Shown: positions 8,219 to 17,887, counted from the stretch's first letter. The stretch is DNA of 64,000 bases from Candidatus Gastranaerophilales bacterium (GCA_944326465.1 CALVEB010000009.1:19098-83097); one strand, 5' to 3'. Translations and numbers: made by a program. The notes: generated by a model not told the origin, from the letters alone.

Positions 8219-8369
8219 AAATGCTGTGAAAATTAAGGCAAAAAAAACAGGAAGTAAAATTCATTGCCCCCTGTTAAGATTTACACTAGCCGAAATATAA
8301 ATAGCATGCTTATTATACAATTTTTTTCATAAAAACACAAATTATATTGAGAAATGTAAACTTTTAACG

Positions 8370-8801
8370 ATGAAAAAATTAACAAATCAACAGAAAAAAT
8401 TTGTGTCAGAATACATAAAATCTTTAGATGGCGAGCTTTCGGCCAAACGTGCCGGTTATAAATCTAAAGATTTGAAAGAAGTCGCCGAAAGATTACTTTC
8501 TGACAAAGTCGTAATAAATGAAATAAAACTTCAAATACAAAATCAAATATCTTCACTATGCGTACACAAGGGCTATGTTATACAAAAATTGTTACAGATA
8601 GCAGAATTCTCATTAACTGAAGAAGATATTCTTGATAAGGAAGGCTGTATAACAGGAAAACGAAAACTCCGTGATACTTCGGCCGGATTAAAAGCACTGG
8701 AAAATCTTTGCAAATACCTCGGCTTTAATGAACCGGAAACCGAAGATTACAAACCGGCCAAAATTATTACTATTTCTAACCTTGATGATGAAAAAATTTA
8801 A
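8370..8801 (+). CDS. Phage terminase small subunit
   Basis: The 143-residue protein opens with LTNQQKKFVSEYIK and then AKRAGYKSK, the N-terminal helix-turn-helix pattern of small terminases, which pick the DNA to be packaged and stimulate the large subunit. A central coiled region and KLRDTSAGLKALENLCKYLG match the oligomerisation part of the family. A 151-base gap precedes it, containing a weak AACAGG/CCTGTT hairpin and a TATTATAC box at about 8311. No clear ribosome site is seen before the ATG. Its distance from the large subunit gene (2.2 kb, with portal between) is unusual. Confidence 0.85.
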   Translation: MKKLTNQQKKFVSEYIKSLDGELSAKRAGYKSKDLKEVAERLLSDKVVINEIKLQIQNQISSLCVHKGYVIQKLLQIAEFSLTEEDILDKEGCITGKRKLRDTSAGLKALENLCKYLGFNEPETEDYKPAKIITISNLDDEKI

Positions 8802-8824
8802 CAGTTAACCAAAGGAGATTTAAC

Positions 8825-9187
8825 ATGAAAAATCAAGATAATAATGTTGAACAAATACTTTTATCAAACGCTACAATAGATGATTTGATAAAGAAAAAAA
8901 TAGAAAATGAATATATAGCTGCAATAGAAAAGGCAAAAGCAGTTAAAAAAGTAATACGAGAAACAGATATCTCCAGAGTTCCGAAGGAACTAATCTTTTC
9001 TAACAAATCAGTTTTTAGAGTGTATAACAAAAAATCACAAACCGAAACCTGTATAAACGGCATACAGGCCGAGGCATTAATCGGGCTTCAAAATACTGTT
9101 CGGGAAAAGATAGCAAAAGGTGAAATGGCTTCTTTTGCTGCCGGAGATATGTTTGTTAAATTTGAACATGCAGAATATTTTGAATAA
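8825..9187 (+). CDS. Unknown protein between small terminase and portal genes
   Basis: I do not recognise this 120-residue protein. It is charged and mostly helical at the N-terminus (EQILLSNATIDDLIKKKIEN) and has no membrane segment or cysteine motif apart from one Cys. AAAGGAG lies before the ATG, 23 bases after the small terminase stop. The position suggests a role in packaging or head assembly, but nothing in the sequence proves that. Confidence 0.7.
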   Translation: MKNQDNNVEQILLSNATIDDLIKKKIENEYIAAIEKAKAVKKVIRETDISRVPKELIFSNKSVFRVYNKKSQTETCINGIQAEALIGLQNTVREKIAKGEMASFAAGDMFVKFEHAEYFE

Positions 9188-9216
9188 TTGGTTACAAAAT
9201 GAGGGATTAATAAATT

Positions 9217-10923
9217 ATGGAAATACAAAAAGACGATTTAACCAGAGGACTGTCCGTCGGAGAAGAAGTTAATCTGGTAAATACAATTTGTAAAAAATTT
9301 GACGATTTTGAGAACCGCCGCAGTTCTCAATTAAGCGATATTAAGATGATAAAAAATGCTATTTATGATTTTGAATATCCGCGTATAAATTCATGGGATA
9401 CAAGAATGTCGCTGCCGGATATCTACGAATTGGCGCAAACCTTGAAATCACATCTTAGTCAAAATTTATACTCACATTCTGATGCAATGTTTGATGTATC
9501 AGGTACAACACCGCAGACACAGATGTATGCCAACAGGCAAAAAGCCATGCTTGTTAATACTTTTGAGCGGATGAATATAGAAAACATACTGGATAAAATA
9601 ATAGATAGCATTGTAGAAACAGGCGAAAGCACATTATTCATCGGCTGGGAAACCAAAATTAAACAAATCAGACGCGCTTTAACTCTGGAAGAACAGCTTC
9701 AAGGTAATTTTGAAAGCGGGTTTGTTATTGAAGATAAAATAATTTACGATAATGCAAAAATCAAACATATAAAACCCGAAGATTTTGTTTTCGACAAATT
9801 CAATGCCGATAACTGGGATGCATGTGCAAAAATTTACAGAACATACAGCAGCCTAGATGAAATAATTTCAAATAAAGCAAATAACATGCTGACAGACGTT
9901 AAAAAGGAAATATTGAGAGGAGTGGTGGCTAAAAAACGGAGAACAGAAAATGACAGATCCGTAAATGACAATAAATTAGAAATATTAGAATACTGGGGAG
10001 ATATAGAGCTTTCCAACGGCGAAGTATTGAAAAACAGAATAGTCGTAGTGGCAGGACGCCGCGAAATTATACGTTTTGAAGCAAATCCGTTTGTTATAAA
10101 TCCGTTCATTTATGCAAATATAATAGAAGATCCTGCAACCGGACGCGGCATTTCACCGCTCAGAGTTGCACTTGTTTTAAACAGCATATCATCAACGATT
10201 CTAAACAAACAATTAGATGCCCTTGCACTTATGATGAACCCGCCGTATCTTGCGCCAAAAGGATGTTTTAAAGGCCGTCAGGATGTGCATCCGGGTAAAA
10301 TCATTGAATATGACGCAGCCTTAATGCCGCAGCCTCCAACACCACTGGAATTTGACAAGGCAATGGTAGGCTGGGATTTTCTAAATTACTTCAAAAGTAC
10401 TATAGAAAGTGCAACAGGTATTTTCAAAAATATGGCCGGCGATATTCAGCCTGTTAACAGAACAGCAACAGAACTGAATTATTCCGCAAACGGGCAGGAA
10501 GCCAGATTGAATATGATGCTTGATGCAATAAATCGCAAAATTATTATACCAATGGTAGAAAAAACCGCCGAAATTATTGCTAATTTTAAACTGGGCAAAG
10601 AAATTATAGCGGTTAACGACAGAGGTAATACGAAATTTCTGGAAATTGATGATAATATCAGAAATTCAAATTATATCTATCGTTACGGTGACCGTAAGGC
10701 AACTTTTGAACGGAAAAATCGTATCAAAGAACTGTTTGAAGTCCTGAAAGCGCTATCAGAATTGCCTGATGTTAAAGAAAGCGTTAACTGGCTTGAATGT
10801 TTTAAATTTGCATTAGAACAATACGGAATTGAAAATGCAAATAATTTTCTTACGGATAAAAAATTAACGGAAACAGAAGAGCAAAACGCAGTAAACAGGA
10901 ATACAGGGGAATCGCGTATATAG
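9217..10923 (+). CDS. Phage portal protein (podovirus head-to-tail connector type)
   Basis: Portal proteins form the twelve-subunit ring through which DNA enters the head. This 568-residue protein has the length of podovirus connectors. Supporting segments are the N-terminal NSWDTRMSLPDIYELAQTLK, a central RGISPLRVALVLNSIS, and NPPYLAPKG followed by a region with TATELNYSANGQEARLN, typical of the clip and stem part of such portals. The gene is intact and ends with a strong terminator before the large terminase gene. Together with coat, adaptor and terminases it makes a complete head and packaging set. Confidence 0.82.
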   Translation: MEIQKDDLTRGLSVGEEVNLVNTICKKFDDFENRRSSQLSDIKMIKNAIYDFEYPRINSWDTRMSLPDIYELAQTLKSHLSQNLYSHSDAMFDVSGTTPQTQMYANRQKAMLVNTFERMNIENILDKIIDSIVETGESTLFIGWETKIKQIRRALTLEEQLQGNFESGFVIEDKIIYDNAKIKHIKPEDFVFDKFNADNWDACAKIYRTYSSLDEIISNKANNMLTDVKKEILRGVVAKKRRTENDRSVNDNKLEILEYWGDIELSNGEVLKNRIVVVAGRREIIRFEANPFVINPFIYANIIEDPATGRGISPLRVALVLNSISSTILNKQLDALALMMNPPYLAPKGCFKGRQDVHPGKIIEYDAALMPQPPTPLEFDKAMVGWDFLNYFKSTIESATGIFKNMAGDIQPVNRTATELNYSANGQEARLNMMLDAINRKIIIPMVEKTAEIIANFKLGKEIIAVNDRGNTKFLEIDDNIRNSNYIYRYGDRKATFERKNRIKELFEVLKALSELPDVKESVNWLECFKFALEQYGIENANNFLTDKKLTETEEQNAVNRNTGESRI

Positions 10924-10932
10924 GCCTTTTTT

Positions 10933-10977
10933 GTGCCGCCTTACACCTCTTTATCATAAACAGGCGGCACTTTTCTT
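10933..10977 (+). terminator. Intrinsic terminator between portal and large terminase genes
   Basis: GTGCCGCC (10933-10940) pairs perfectly with GGCGGCAC (10963-10970) and TTTTCTT follows. The loop is 22 bases. It separates two genes that are usually cotranscribed. Confidence 0.75.
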
Positions 10978-11000
10978 ATTAACAAAAAGGAATTAGAATT

Positions 11001-12290
11001 ATGGAATACAGGTTATTGAAAGCACAGCGCGAATTTTTGGAGATACCTCATAATCATAAGCTTGATGTAGCAGTATATCAGGGCGGATACGGGTCAGGCA
11101 AAACCTTTTCCGGTTCTCTCTTAGGAATTCTTTTATGTCATAAGTTTCCGGGAATAAGAGGGCTGGTCGGAGCGCAGACTTACACCCTTGTCAGAGACAC
11201 TACTCTGCAAACTTATTTTGAACATCTTGATAACATGGGATTTATGGAGGGAAAAGACTATGAATGGTCTGCATCACAGCAAAAACTCACATTCAAAAAC
11301 GGGTCAGAAATTTTGTTCCGCCACTTTGATGAACCTAATAAATTAAAATCCTTAAACTTAGGGTTTGTAGAAATCGAAGAAATGTCAGATATCCCTTATG
11401 ACACATTTTTAATGCTTTTAAGCCGCATGCGTCAAAAAATAAAGAAAAACTGGATAAACTTTAAATACAGAATTTTCGGTCACACAAACCCAGAAATGTC
11501 ACGCGGCTGGATTTACAAAACTTTTGTGGTAAAACCCGCTGAAAACTACAGGCTTATCACAGCTCCTACAACAGAAAATATCTATCTTCCGGAAGGTTAT
11601 TGCGAAGAATTAAAAAAACTTTATGATGAACAGTATTACAAAATTTTTGTGCTTGCCCAAAATGCGGAATATAACAACGGGCTTGTTATAAAGGATTTTA
11701 CAGACGAAAATATAAAAGAAATATTTTATCAACCGGAATTTGATTTACATATAAGCTGTGACTTTAACGTGGATCCTATGGCATGGGTGCTTGCGCACAA
11801 GACAGAAGATAAGGTTTTCTATTTTGATGAAATAGTCTTGGAAAATACAACAACATCAAAAGCCTGTGAAGAATTCTGCAGGCGCTATCCAAACCATAAA
11901 GGCAAAATTATTATAAACGGCGACGCCTCAGGTGATAATCGAAGTTGTACAAGTGAATACACGAATTATGTAATAATAAAAAAAATGCTGCTTAAATACG
12001 GCTATGATGTTGATATAAAAATAAAACCATATAATCCGCCTATCAGAAACAGAATAATGGCATTTAATGCTAAAGTTCGTTCGGCTGACGGAGAAGTATG
12101 CCTTTATGTGGATAAAAAATGCGAAAAGCTTTTATACAATATCTATAATTTGAGATATAAGGAAGGCACATCGCAAATTGATATTCCTACATACCAGCAG
12201 ATAAAGCAATCCAAACAGCTAAAATTCTTATCACATCCGTTTGATGCAGCATCGTATCTAGTGGATTTTTACTGGCCGATAACATTATAA
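11001..12290 (+). CDS. Phage terminase large subunit
   Basis: This packaging motor and nuclease has 429 residues. Walker A is GGYGSGKT at residues 28-35, and a Walker B-like GFVEIEEMSD ends near residue 130. The C-terminal nuclease of RNase H type shows its acidic residues in CDFNVDP, NGDASGD and HPFDAASYLVDF. All key motifs are intact, so the protein is probably active. It is the last recognisable phage gene of the cassette. AAAAAGGAATTAG precedes the ATG. The 541-aa protein gene follows after 124 bases. Confidence 0.92.
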   Translation: MEYRLLKAQREFLEIPHNHKLDVAVYQGGYGSGKTFSGSLLGILLCHKFPGIRGLVGAQTYTLVRDTTLQTYFEHLDNMGFMEGKDYEWSASQQKLTFKNGSEILFRHFDEPNKLKSLNLGFVEIEEMSDIPYDTFLMLLSRMRQKIKKNWINFKYRIFGHTNPEMSRGWIYKTFVVKPAENYRLITAPTTENIYLPEGYCEELKKLYDEQYYKIFVLAQNAEYNNGLVIKDFTDENIKEIFYQPEFDLHISCDFNVDPMAWVLAHKTEDKVFYFDEIVLENTTTSKACEEFCRRYPNHKGKIIINGDASGDNRSCTSEYTNYVIIKKMLLKYGYDVDIKIKPYNPPIRNRIMAFNAKVRSADGEVCLYVDKKCEKLLYNIYNLRYKEGTSQIDIPTYQQIKQSKQLKFLSHPFDAASYLVDFYWPITL

Positions 12291-12414
12291 ATAAATGTAA
12301 ATATTTGTTACATAAAACCTCAATTGTTTTAAAGTTTAGACTAAAAATAACCGTAAACATGAATAAAAGAAGCATCATGTGTTACTAAGTAAAACAGAAA
12401 GGAACGAGTCAAAT

Positions 12415-14040
12415 ATGGGATTGGCGGCTTCACAAGCAAGATTTTTAGCCATAACAGCCAGAAAATCTGACTGTGAACAGCGTTCTATGGCAATTGCTCA
12501 AGAAAAGCTGTCAATTACACGTGAACTTTCAAGAATAAGTGATGAATATCAACGAGCACTGGATGCAACCAAACTCATCTGGGATGGAGAAACAGAAGAC
12601 GGTACTGTTTATGATTTAAGTTATGATGTTATGATGAATCCGTCAGAATTAAACGGTTACAGTCCGTTCCTGGTTACAAACAGAACTGGTCAGATTGTTT
12701 TGGATGATCAGCTTGCAAATGCCTGCGAAGCAGCAGGGTTGGATCAAATTTCATCCTCAGGAAGTCTTGCCGGACGTAACAATTTTGTCAGACAACTGGC
12801 TAAAGTCGGTTATATTTCAAGTGCTGTAGCGGATGTTATTACAGGTGATGGCGGAGATGCAACCATTGAATGGAGTGACAAAGCAGGTTTCGGCGGTCAA
12901 ATGCTTGATAAGAGTGTTGCACAGGCTATGACTATTACAACAATGGTCAATTACTTTGAAAATGTATTAGATCCGGCATTTATTAATCAACTTGATCCTA
13001 ACTCTGTACAGTATCAAAAATATCAAGATTTAGCGACTAAATTAACATTCACAAATGACGGTACAACATACGGCACAGTTTACAGAAACGGCTCTAAATT
13101 AACTGAGGATTTCACGATTGTAGATCTATTGACAAGTAATGTTACAATCAATTTTGACATGAGTGAAGAAGATTTTGTTGATGCTCTTACCGATCTTGTA
13201 AAAGACAGAAGCGCTACAGAGGGCGCAATAGACGGAAGCAACCCTGCAATGTCTGCTTTGGCCGATATCGTAACTCTGTTCAGAGCAGTATTGCCGGCCG
13301 ATGTCCAAACTGAAGAAACTCAAGCCTTTGAATTTGCATTAAACGAAACTATCCAGCAGTTAGCAGATAACACTGACAGTTATGGTAATCCATTCAATAC
13401 AGCAACAGAAGATCTTTTAACAGCAGCAAATAACCAGAACGGTGGTATATATAATAAACGTAAAGGTATGTTTGTCAGCCTGTCTAACATGGTTGAAATG
13501 TTCCTGACAAACTATGCCATTGCATTAGGCGGTTACGAATCTGGATATTACAACTCTATAAAAGCATCAGATTCCAACTTCGTAACAAATGACTATAACT
13601 ATATGTATGTTATGAATCAGCCGGAATCAGTTTACGAAGAAAAAGATATGATGGTCGCAGACTTCATCAACGTATTATATAACAATATTTGTAACCACGG
13701 TTGGACACGTAACGAGAATGTTAACGATAACGACTTCTTACAAAATGCATTGAAAAACGGTCAATATTTTATATCCTCATTAAATACCGATTTATACTAT
13801 TATCAAGATCATTACACTGCTAACGGATGTGTTGGTGAAGTAACTGATGACGAAGCTGTAACTCTTGCTGAAGCTGAATATACTAATCAGAAAAATAAAT
13901 TGAACTACAAAGAAGAAACTCTCGAAATTGAGATGAAAAATCTTGACCTTGAAATATCGGCCTTAACAACAGAATACGATACGGTCAAGAGTATGATAAG
14001 CAAAAACGTAGAAAAAATATTTACGATGTTTAATTCATAA
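12415..14040 (+). CDS. Large unknown protein with helical ends (flagellin-like layout)
   Basis: This 541-residue protein starts with MGLAASQARFLAITARKSD, an opening I associate with a protein family common in Melainabacteria, although I know no function for it. The first 60 and last 60 residues are heptad-rich helices, while the middle is Asp-, Asn- and Thr-rich. This is the layout of flagellin or hook-associated proteins, whose ends pair in a coiled coil. It has no signal peptide and no cysteine-rich motif. The start at 12415 follows AAAGGAACG. It lies between the large terminase gene and secA and ends at a strong terminator. It could be a cell appendage protein or a virion-associated protein. 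Confidence 0.6.
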   Translation: MGLAASQARFLAITARKSDCEQRSMAIAQEKLSITRELSRISDEYQRALDATKLIWDGETEDGTVYDLSYDVMMNPSELNGYSPFLVTNRTGQIVLDDQLANACEAAGLDQISSSGSLAGRNNFVRQLAKVGYISSAVADVITGDGGDATIEWSDKAGFGGQMLDKSVAQAMTITTMVNYFENVLDPAFINQLDPNSVQYQKYQDLATKLTFTNDGTTYGTVYRNGSKLTEDFTIVDLLTSNVTINFDMSEEDFVDALTDLVKDRSATEGAIDGSNPAMSALADIVTLFRAVLPADVQTEETQAFEFALNETIQQLADNTDSYGNPFNTATEDLLTAANNQNGGIYNKRKGMFVSLSNMVEMFLTNYAIALGGYESGYYNSIKASDSNFVTNDYNYMYVMNQPESVYEEKDMMVADFINVLYNNICNHGWTRNENVNDNDFLQNALKNGQYFISSLNTDLYYYQDHYTANGCVGEVTDDEAVTLAEAEYTNQKNKLNYKEETLEIEMKNLDLEISALTTEYDTVKSMISKNVEKIFTMFNS

Positions 14041-14073
14041 AAATCCTGATTAAAACAATCAGGATTTTTTTAT
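14041..14073 (+). terminator. Intrinsic terminator
   Basis: AAATCCTGATT and AATCAGGATTT form an 11-bp stem with an AAAAC loop directly after the stop codon, followed by a T-run. Strong. Confidence 0.85.
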
Positions 14074-14162
14074 TTGAATAATAAATTTTTCCTTAAGAAG
14101 TTTATATTTCGTTATATCTGTGATACCATAAAACTACAGATACTTATTGGAGAGGAAAATTA

Positions 14163-16790
14163 ATGATAAGCTTATTATTAAAATTATTAGGAGACCCGAA
14201 CGAAAGAAAAGTTAAAAATATAATGGGTATAATTGACCATATAAACGCTTTAGAGCCGCAGTTTGCAGCAATGACAGATGCAGAACTCCGCGCAAAAACC
14301 GATGAATTCAAAGAGATTCTGGCGAAACGCCCGACATCACCGGATTTTAAAACCGACAGAAAATTGGAAAAAGAAGCTCTTGATAAAATTTTACCCGAAG
14401 CTTTTGCAACAGTCAGAGAAGCCGGAAAAAGAGTTTTACAGATGCGTCACTTCGATGTACAGCTTATAGGAGGCTACTTCCTTCATAACGGTCATATTGC
14501 AGAAATGAGAACAGGTGAAGGTAAAACCCTTGTTGCAACACTTCCGGCATATCTTAACGCATTGACAGGAAAAGGCGTTCACGTAATTACGGTTAACGAT
14601 TATCTTGCAAAACGTGACAGCGAGTGGATGGGCAAAATATATAAATTTTTAGGGTTAAGTGTTGGCGTAATACTGTCAGGCGGACGCAGTGCTGAAGATT
14701 TTGCCGCTAAAAAGGCTGCTTATGATTGTGATATTACTTACGGAACAAATAACGAATTCGGCTTTGACTACTTGCGTGACAACATGGCCGGCAGCATGGA
14801 TATGCTTGTTCAAAGACCTTACAACTACGCAATAATAGACGAAGTCGACAGTATTCTTATAGACGAAGCCAGAACACCGCTTATTATCAGCGGACGTGTT
14901 GAAAAATCTGCCGAAACCTATCAGTTAATGGCAAAAATAGCACCGCAACTGGAAAAAATAAAAGATTACGAAGTTGATGAAAAAAATAAAAATATTATCT
15001 TAACAGAAGAAGGTATAGATCACGCACAAGAGCTTTTAGGCGTCAAAGATTTGTTTGATATTTCAACACAATATGCTCACCATCTTTTACAGGCCCTTAA
15101 AGCAAAAGAATTATTTGTTAAAGATACAGACTACGTAATTAAGAACAATGAAGTAATGATTGTTGATGAATTTACCGGACGTCTTATGGAAGGCCGCCGC
15201 TGGTCTGACGGTCTGCATCAGGCAATAGAGGCCAAAGAAGGTGTAAAAATCCAAGATGAAACTCAAACCCTTGCCAGCATTACTTTCCAGAACCTCTTCC
15301 GCCTTTATCCGAAATTGTCAGGTATGACAGGTACAGCAATGACAGAAGAAGCTGAATTCGGAAAAATTTATAACCTTGAAGTTACTTCAATACCTACCAA
15401 CAAGCCGGATATCAGAATTAATTATCCTGATGTAATTTACAAAAATGAACGTGCAAAATTCAATGCGGTTGTACAAGACATCATTGAACAGCATAAAAAA
15501 GGTCGTCCGGTACTTGTCGGTACAATCAGTATTGAAAAATCAGAATATGTATCTTCATTACTGAAAAAACTCGGCATCAAGCATAATGTTTTAAACGCGA
15601 AACACCACATGAAAGAAGCATATATCATTGCGCAGGCAGGACGTGTAGGCGCTGTAACTATTGCAACGAACATGGCCGGCCGCGGTACTGATATTCTGCT
15701 TGGAGGTAATGCCGAATATCTTGCTAAAGAAGAACTGGATGCATTACATCTGGATGAAAATTCTCCGGAATACGAAGCCAAGAAAAATGAATTACTTGCC
15801 AAAGCGCGTGCACTAACAGAAAAAGAACACAAACAGGTTGTAGAAGCAGGCGGACTCCATGTTATAGGTACAGAACGCCATGAATCAAGACGTATTGACA
15901 ACCAGTTAAGAGGTCGTGCCGCACGTCAGGGAGATCCGGGCTCCACAAGATTTTTCTTATCACTTGAAGATAATTTGATGAGAATTTTTGGCGGCGACAA
16001 AATCACAACACTGATGAATGCGCTTAATGTTGATGAAAATATGGCCATAGAATCACCGCTTATCACCCGTCAAATCCAATCAGCGCAAAAGAAAGTTGAA
16101 ACTTATCACTTTGATATCCGCAAAAGCGTACTTGAATATGATGATGTCATGAATATTCAACGTGAAAAATTCTACGCGCAGCGCCGGAGAGTTTTACGCG
16201 GAGATGACCTGAGTCAGGATATCTACTATATGATTGAGCGCGAAATAGAAAGAATTATCAAAAGTTACATTGCTCCGGGGCAAAACCCTGATGAATATAT
16301 CTATGAAGACCTTGTAACTATGATAAAAGAATTACACTCGGTTGTGCCTCAATTATCTGCAATAAAAGTAACAGATATCCAGAATTTGAGATACGAAGCC
16401 GTATACGAAAAGCTGAAAGACTTTGCGATAAAAGCATACCGTGACCACGAAGAAGAAGTCATCAATTTCTATAACGAAATTCTCACAAAATACAATGAAA
16501 ATCCTGAATTACAGGAGCCTTTTACGCCGAACAATGTCATAAGAAATCTGGAAAAAGATATTCTTTTGCGTGTTGTTGACAACAAATGGATTGACCATCT
16601 GCATAATATAGATATGCTGCGTGAAGGTATCGGTTTACGAGCATACGGCCAAAAAGACCCGCTTATTGAATACAAACGTGAAGCGTATGATTTGTTTAAC
16701 AAAATGATGTACGAAATTCAGGGCGATACTGTAAAACACCTTTTCCGTGCAAAATTCGGAGTACAGGTCATAGGACCGGATGTGGCGTAA
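14163..16790 (+). CDS. secA: SecA, preprotein translocase ATPase
   Basis: SecA drives proteins through SecYEG. The 875-residue protein has the MRTGEGKT Walker A motif, [15 protein letters not shown], the second nucleotide-binding half with [15 protein letters not shown] and [12 protein letters not shown], and a C-terminal helical scaffold. It ends at [11 protein letters not shown] without the cysteine-rich SecB-binding tail found in proteobacteria. GAGAGG precedes the ATG. It is flanked by terminators on both sides and so is a single-gene unit; secG lies 4.4 kb downstream on the other strand. Confidence 0.98.
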   Translation: MISLLLKLLGDPNERKVKNIMGIIDHINALEPQFAAMTDAELRAKTDEFKEILAKRPTSPDFKTDRKLEKEALDKILPEAFATVREAGKRVLQMRHFDVQLIGGYFLHNGHIAEMRTGEGKTLVATLPAYLNALTGKGVHVITVNDYLAKRDSEWMGKIYKFLGLSVGVILSGGRSAEDFAAKKAAYDCDITYGTNNEFGFDYLRDNMAGSMDMLVQRPYNYAIIDEVDSILIDEARTPLIISGRVEKSAETYQLMAKIAPQLEKIKDYEVDEKNKNIILTEEGIDHAQELLGVKDLFDISTQYAHHLLQALKAKELFVKDTDYVIKNNEVMIVDEFTGRLMEGRRWSDGLHQAIEAKEGVKIQDETQTLASITFQNLFRLYPKLSGMTGTAMTEEAEFGKIYNLEVTSIPTNKPDIRINYPDVIYKNERAKFNAVVQDIIEQHKKGRPVLVGTISIEKSEYVSSLLKKLGIKHNVLNAKHHMKEAYIIAQAGRVGAVTIATNMAGRGTDILLGGNAEYLAKEELDALHLDENSPEYEAKKNELLAKARALTEKEHKQVVEAGGLHVIGTERHESRRIDNQLRGRAARQGDPGSTRFFLSLEDNLMRIFGGDKITTLMNALNVDENMAIESPLITRQIQSAQKKVETYHFDIRKSVLEYDDVMNIQREKFYAQRRRVLRGDDLSQDIYYMIEREIERIIKSYIAPGQNPDEYIYEDLVTMIKELHSVVPQLSAIKVTDIQNLRYEAVYEKLKDFAIKAYRDHEEEVINFYNEILTKYNENPELQEPFTPNNVIRNLEKDILLRVVDNKWIDHLHNIDMLREGIGLRAYGQKDPLIEYKREAYDLFNKMMYEIQGDTVKHLFRAKFGVQVIGPDVA

Positions 16791-16810
16791 TATCGCAAAA
16801 TTATTATAAA

Positions 16811-16834
16811 AAGACAGGTTAGCCTGTCTTTTTT
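16811..16834 (+). terminator. Intrinsic terminator of secA
   Basis: AAGACAGG (16811-16818) pairs with CCTGTCTT (16823-16830), followed by TTTT. Strong hairpin just after secA. Confidence 0.85.
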
Positions 16835-16855
16835 GTTATAAATATTCATAAACAC

Positions 16856-16884
16856 TTGACAAATGATAGCAAATATGCTATCAT
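16856..16884 (+). promoter_or_regulatory. hicAB promoter with overlapping operator
   Basis: A -35 box TTGACA (16856-16861) and a -10 box TATCAT (16879-16884) are 17 bases apart. A perfect inverted repeat, ATGATAGCA and TGCTATCAT (16863-16871 and 16876-16884), fills the spacer and covers the -10. This is the expected place for a HicB or HicAB operator. The -10 ends 6 bases before the hicA ATG, so transcription should begin at or next to the start codon. Confidence 0.8.
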
Positions 16885-16890
16885 AATAAT

Positions 16891-17133
16891 ATGAGTAAAC
16901 GTGACAAGCTTATTCAAAAAATTTTAACTGGAAAGTCTAATATTACACCTGCAGAGGCACAAAAAATTCTTGAATCACTGGGGTATCTCGCAGAAGGTCC
17001 TTCCGGCGGGAGTTCACATCTAACATTTAGAAAACAAGGTAAGCAATCTGTCACAATTGTTTTAACTCAAAACCCTCTTAAACCTTATATGGTAGCCAAG
17101 TTACAACTCACACTGAAAAATGAAGGATATTGA
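16891..17133 (+). CDS. hicA: HicA-type mRNA interferase toxin
   Basis: HicA toxins are small dsRBD-fold RNases that cut mRNA in the ribosome A-site. This 80-residue protein has the family layout, with AEAQKILESLGY and the catalytic His in GPSGGSSHLTF (His43), then two beta strands and the terminal helix. It is slightly longer than a minimal HicA of about 60 residues. No ribosome site precedes the ATG, and the promoter position predicts a leaderless message. The antitoxin gene follows 2 bases after the stop. Confidence 0.87.
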   Translation: MSKRDKLIQKILTGKSNITPAEAQKILESLGYLAEGPSGGSSHLTFRKQGKQSVTIVLTQNPLKPYMVAKLQLTLKNEGY

Positions 17134-17135
17134 TT

Positions 17136-17498
17136 ATGGAAAAAAATGTTGATTATTATTTAAAATTGCCTTACAGCTATATTGTTGAATGGAGCGATGA
17201 AGATCAATGTTACCTTGGCAGTATTGTAGAACTTGAAAAGCATATGACCTGTGGTGATACTCCCGAAGATGTTATTATTAATCTTAAAGATGCTCTTAAA
17301 GCTTATGTAATGACAAGCTTAGCTAATAACATGGAAATAGCTGAACCATTAAAAATGGCTGATTTTAAAGGGAATATTACATATAGAACAACCGGTGAAA
17401 AACATTATCATTTAGCTAAAGCCGCCAAAATGCTTGATGTTAGTATTAATTCACTTATTGATTCCGCTGTTGATGCCAAATTAAAAGAAATTGCATAA
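17136..17498 (+). CDS. hicB: HicB-type antitoxin
   Basis: HicB binds and blocks HicA and usually represses the operon. The 120-residue protein starts with a partly degenerate RNase H-like fold (YIVEWSDEDQCYLGSIVELE, then CGDTPEDVIINLKDAL). It ends in a short helical DNA-binding part with LAKAAKMLDVSINSLIDSAVDAKL, the ribbon-helix-helix or HTH end of HicB. GAAGGA before the ATG at 17136 gives it a normal ribosome site, unlike hicA. It is the likely binder of the inverted repeat in the hicA promoter. Confidence 0.88.
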   Translation: MEKNVDYYLKLPYSYIVEWSDEDQCYLGSIVELEKHMTCGDTPEDVIINLKDALKAYVMTSLANNMEIAEPLKMADFKGNITYRTTGEKHYHLAKAAKMLDVSINSLIDSAVDAKLKEIA

Positions 17499-17505
17499 TT
17501 AATTT

Positions 17506-17820
17506 TTACACAATAATAGCTTTAACAATTCTGTAAAATTCCGGAATTTTTTCAGGATGTTCTTTTAACAGTTTATTAATTTCTTCAAGCATTTTTTCAT
17601 TACTCTTAAAATGTCCGAAGTTAAACAATTCCAGAGGCTCAATGTCTAAAGCATCAGCTATTTTTTCAAGCGTCTCAGCCGTAAAAAAATTGTCACCTGT
17701 TTCTATATTACTCAGAGAATTTTGCGCTATATCCGCAAGTTCAGACAACTTTTCCTGTGATAATCTTTTACTTTTTCGTAGTTCTTTTATTCGCTTACCG
17801 ATTTTCTGTTTTATATCCAT
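17506..17820 (-). CDS. Xre-family transcriptional regulator
   Basis: This 104-residue protein has an N-terminal Xre/Cro helix-turn-helix: IGKRIKELRKSKRLSQEKLS, then SLSNIETGDNFFTAETLEKI. The C-terminal half (about 45 residues) is helical and charged and may dimerise. I chose the start at 17820 because AGGAG lies just upstream; the longer frame to 17934 would run through the shared promoter region. It converges on hicB with 7 bases between, and is divergent from the 209-aa gene at 17950. It could regulate that gene or itself. A TATAAT box lies upstream at about 17850. Confidence 0.88.
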   Translation of the reverse strand: MDIKQKIGKRIKELRKSKRLSQEKLSELADIAQNSLSNIETGDNFFTAETLEKIADALDIEPLELFNFGHFKSNEKMLEEINKLLKEHPEKIPEFYRIVKAIIV

Positions 17821-17887
17821 AACAGCTCCTGTTAAAAGTTTATATTTTATTATAGTTAAATGTAATCCACGGTTAGCGATAAAATAC

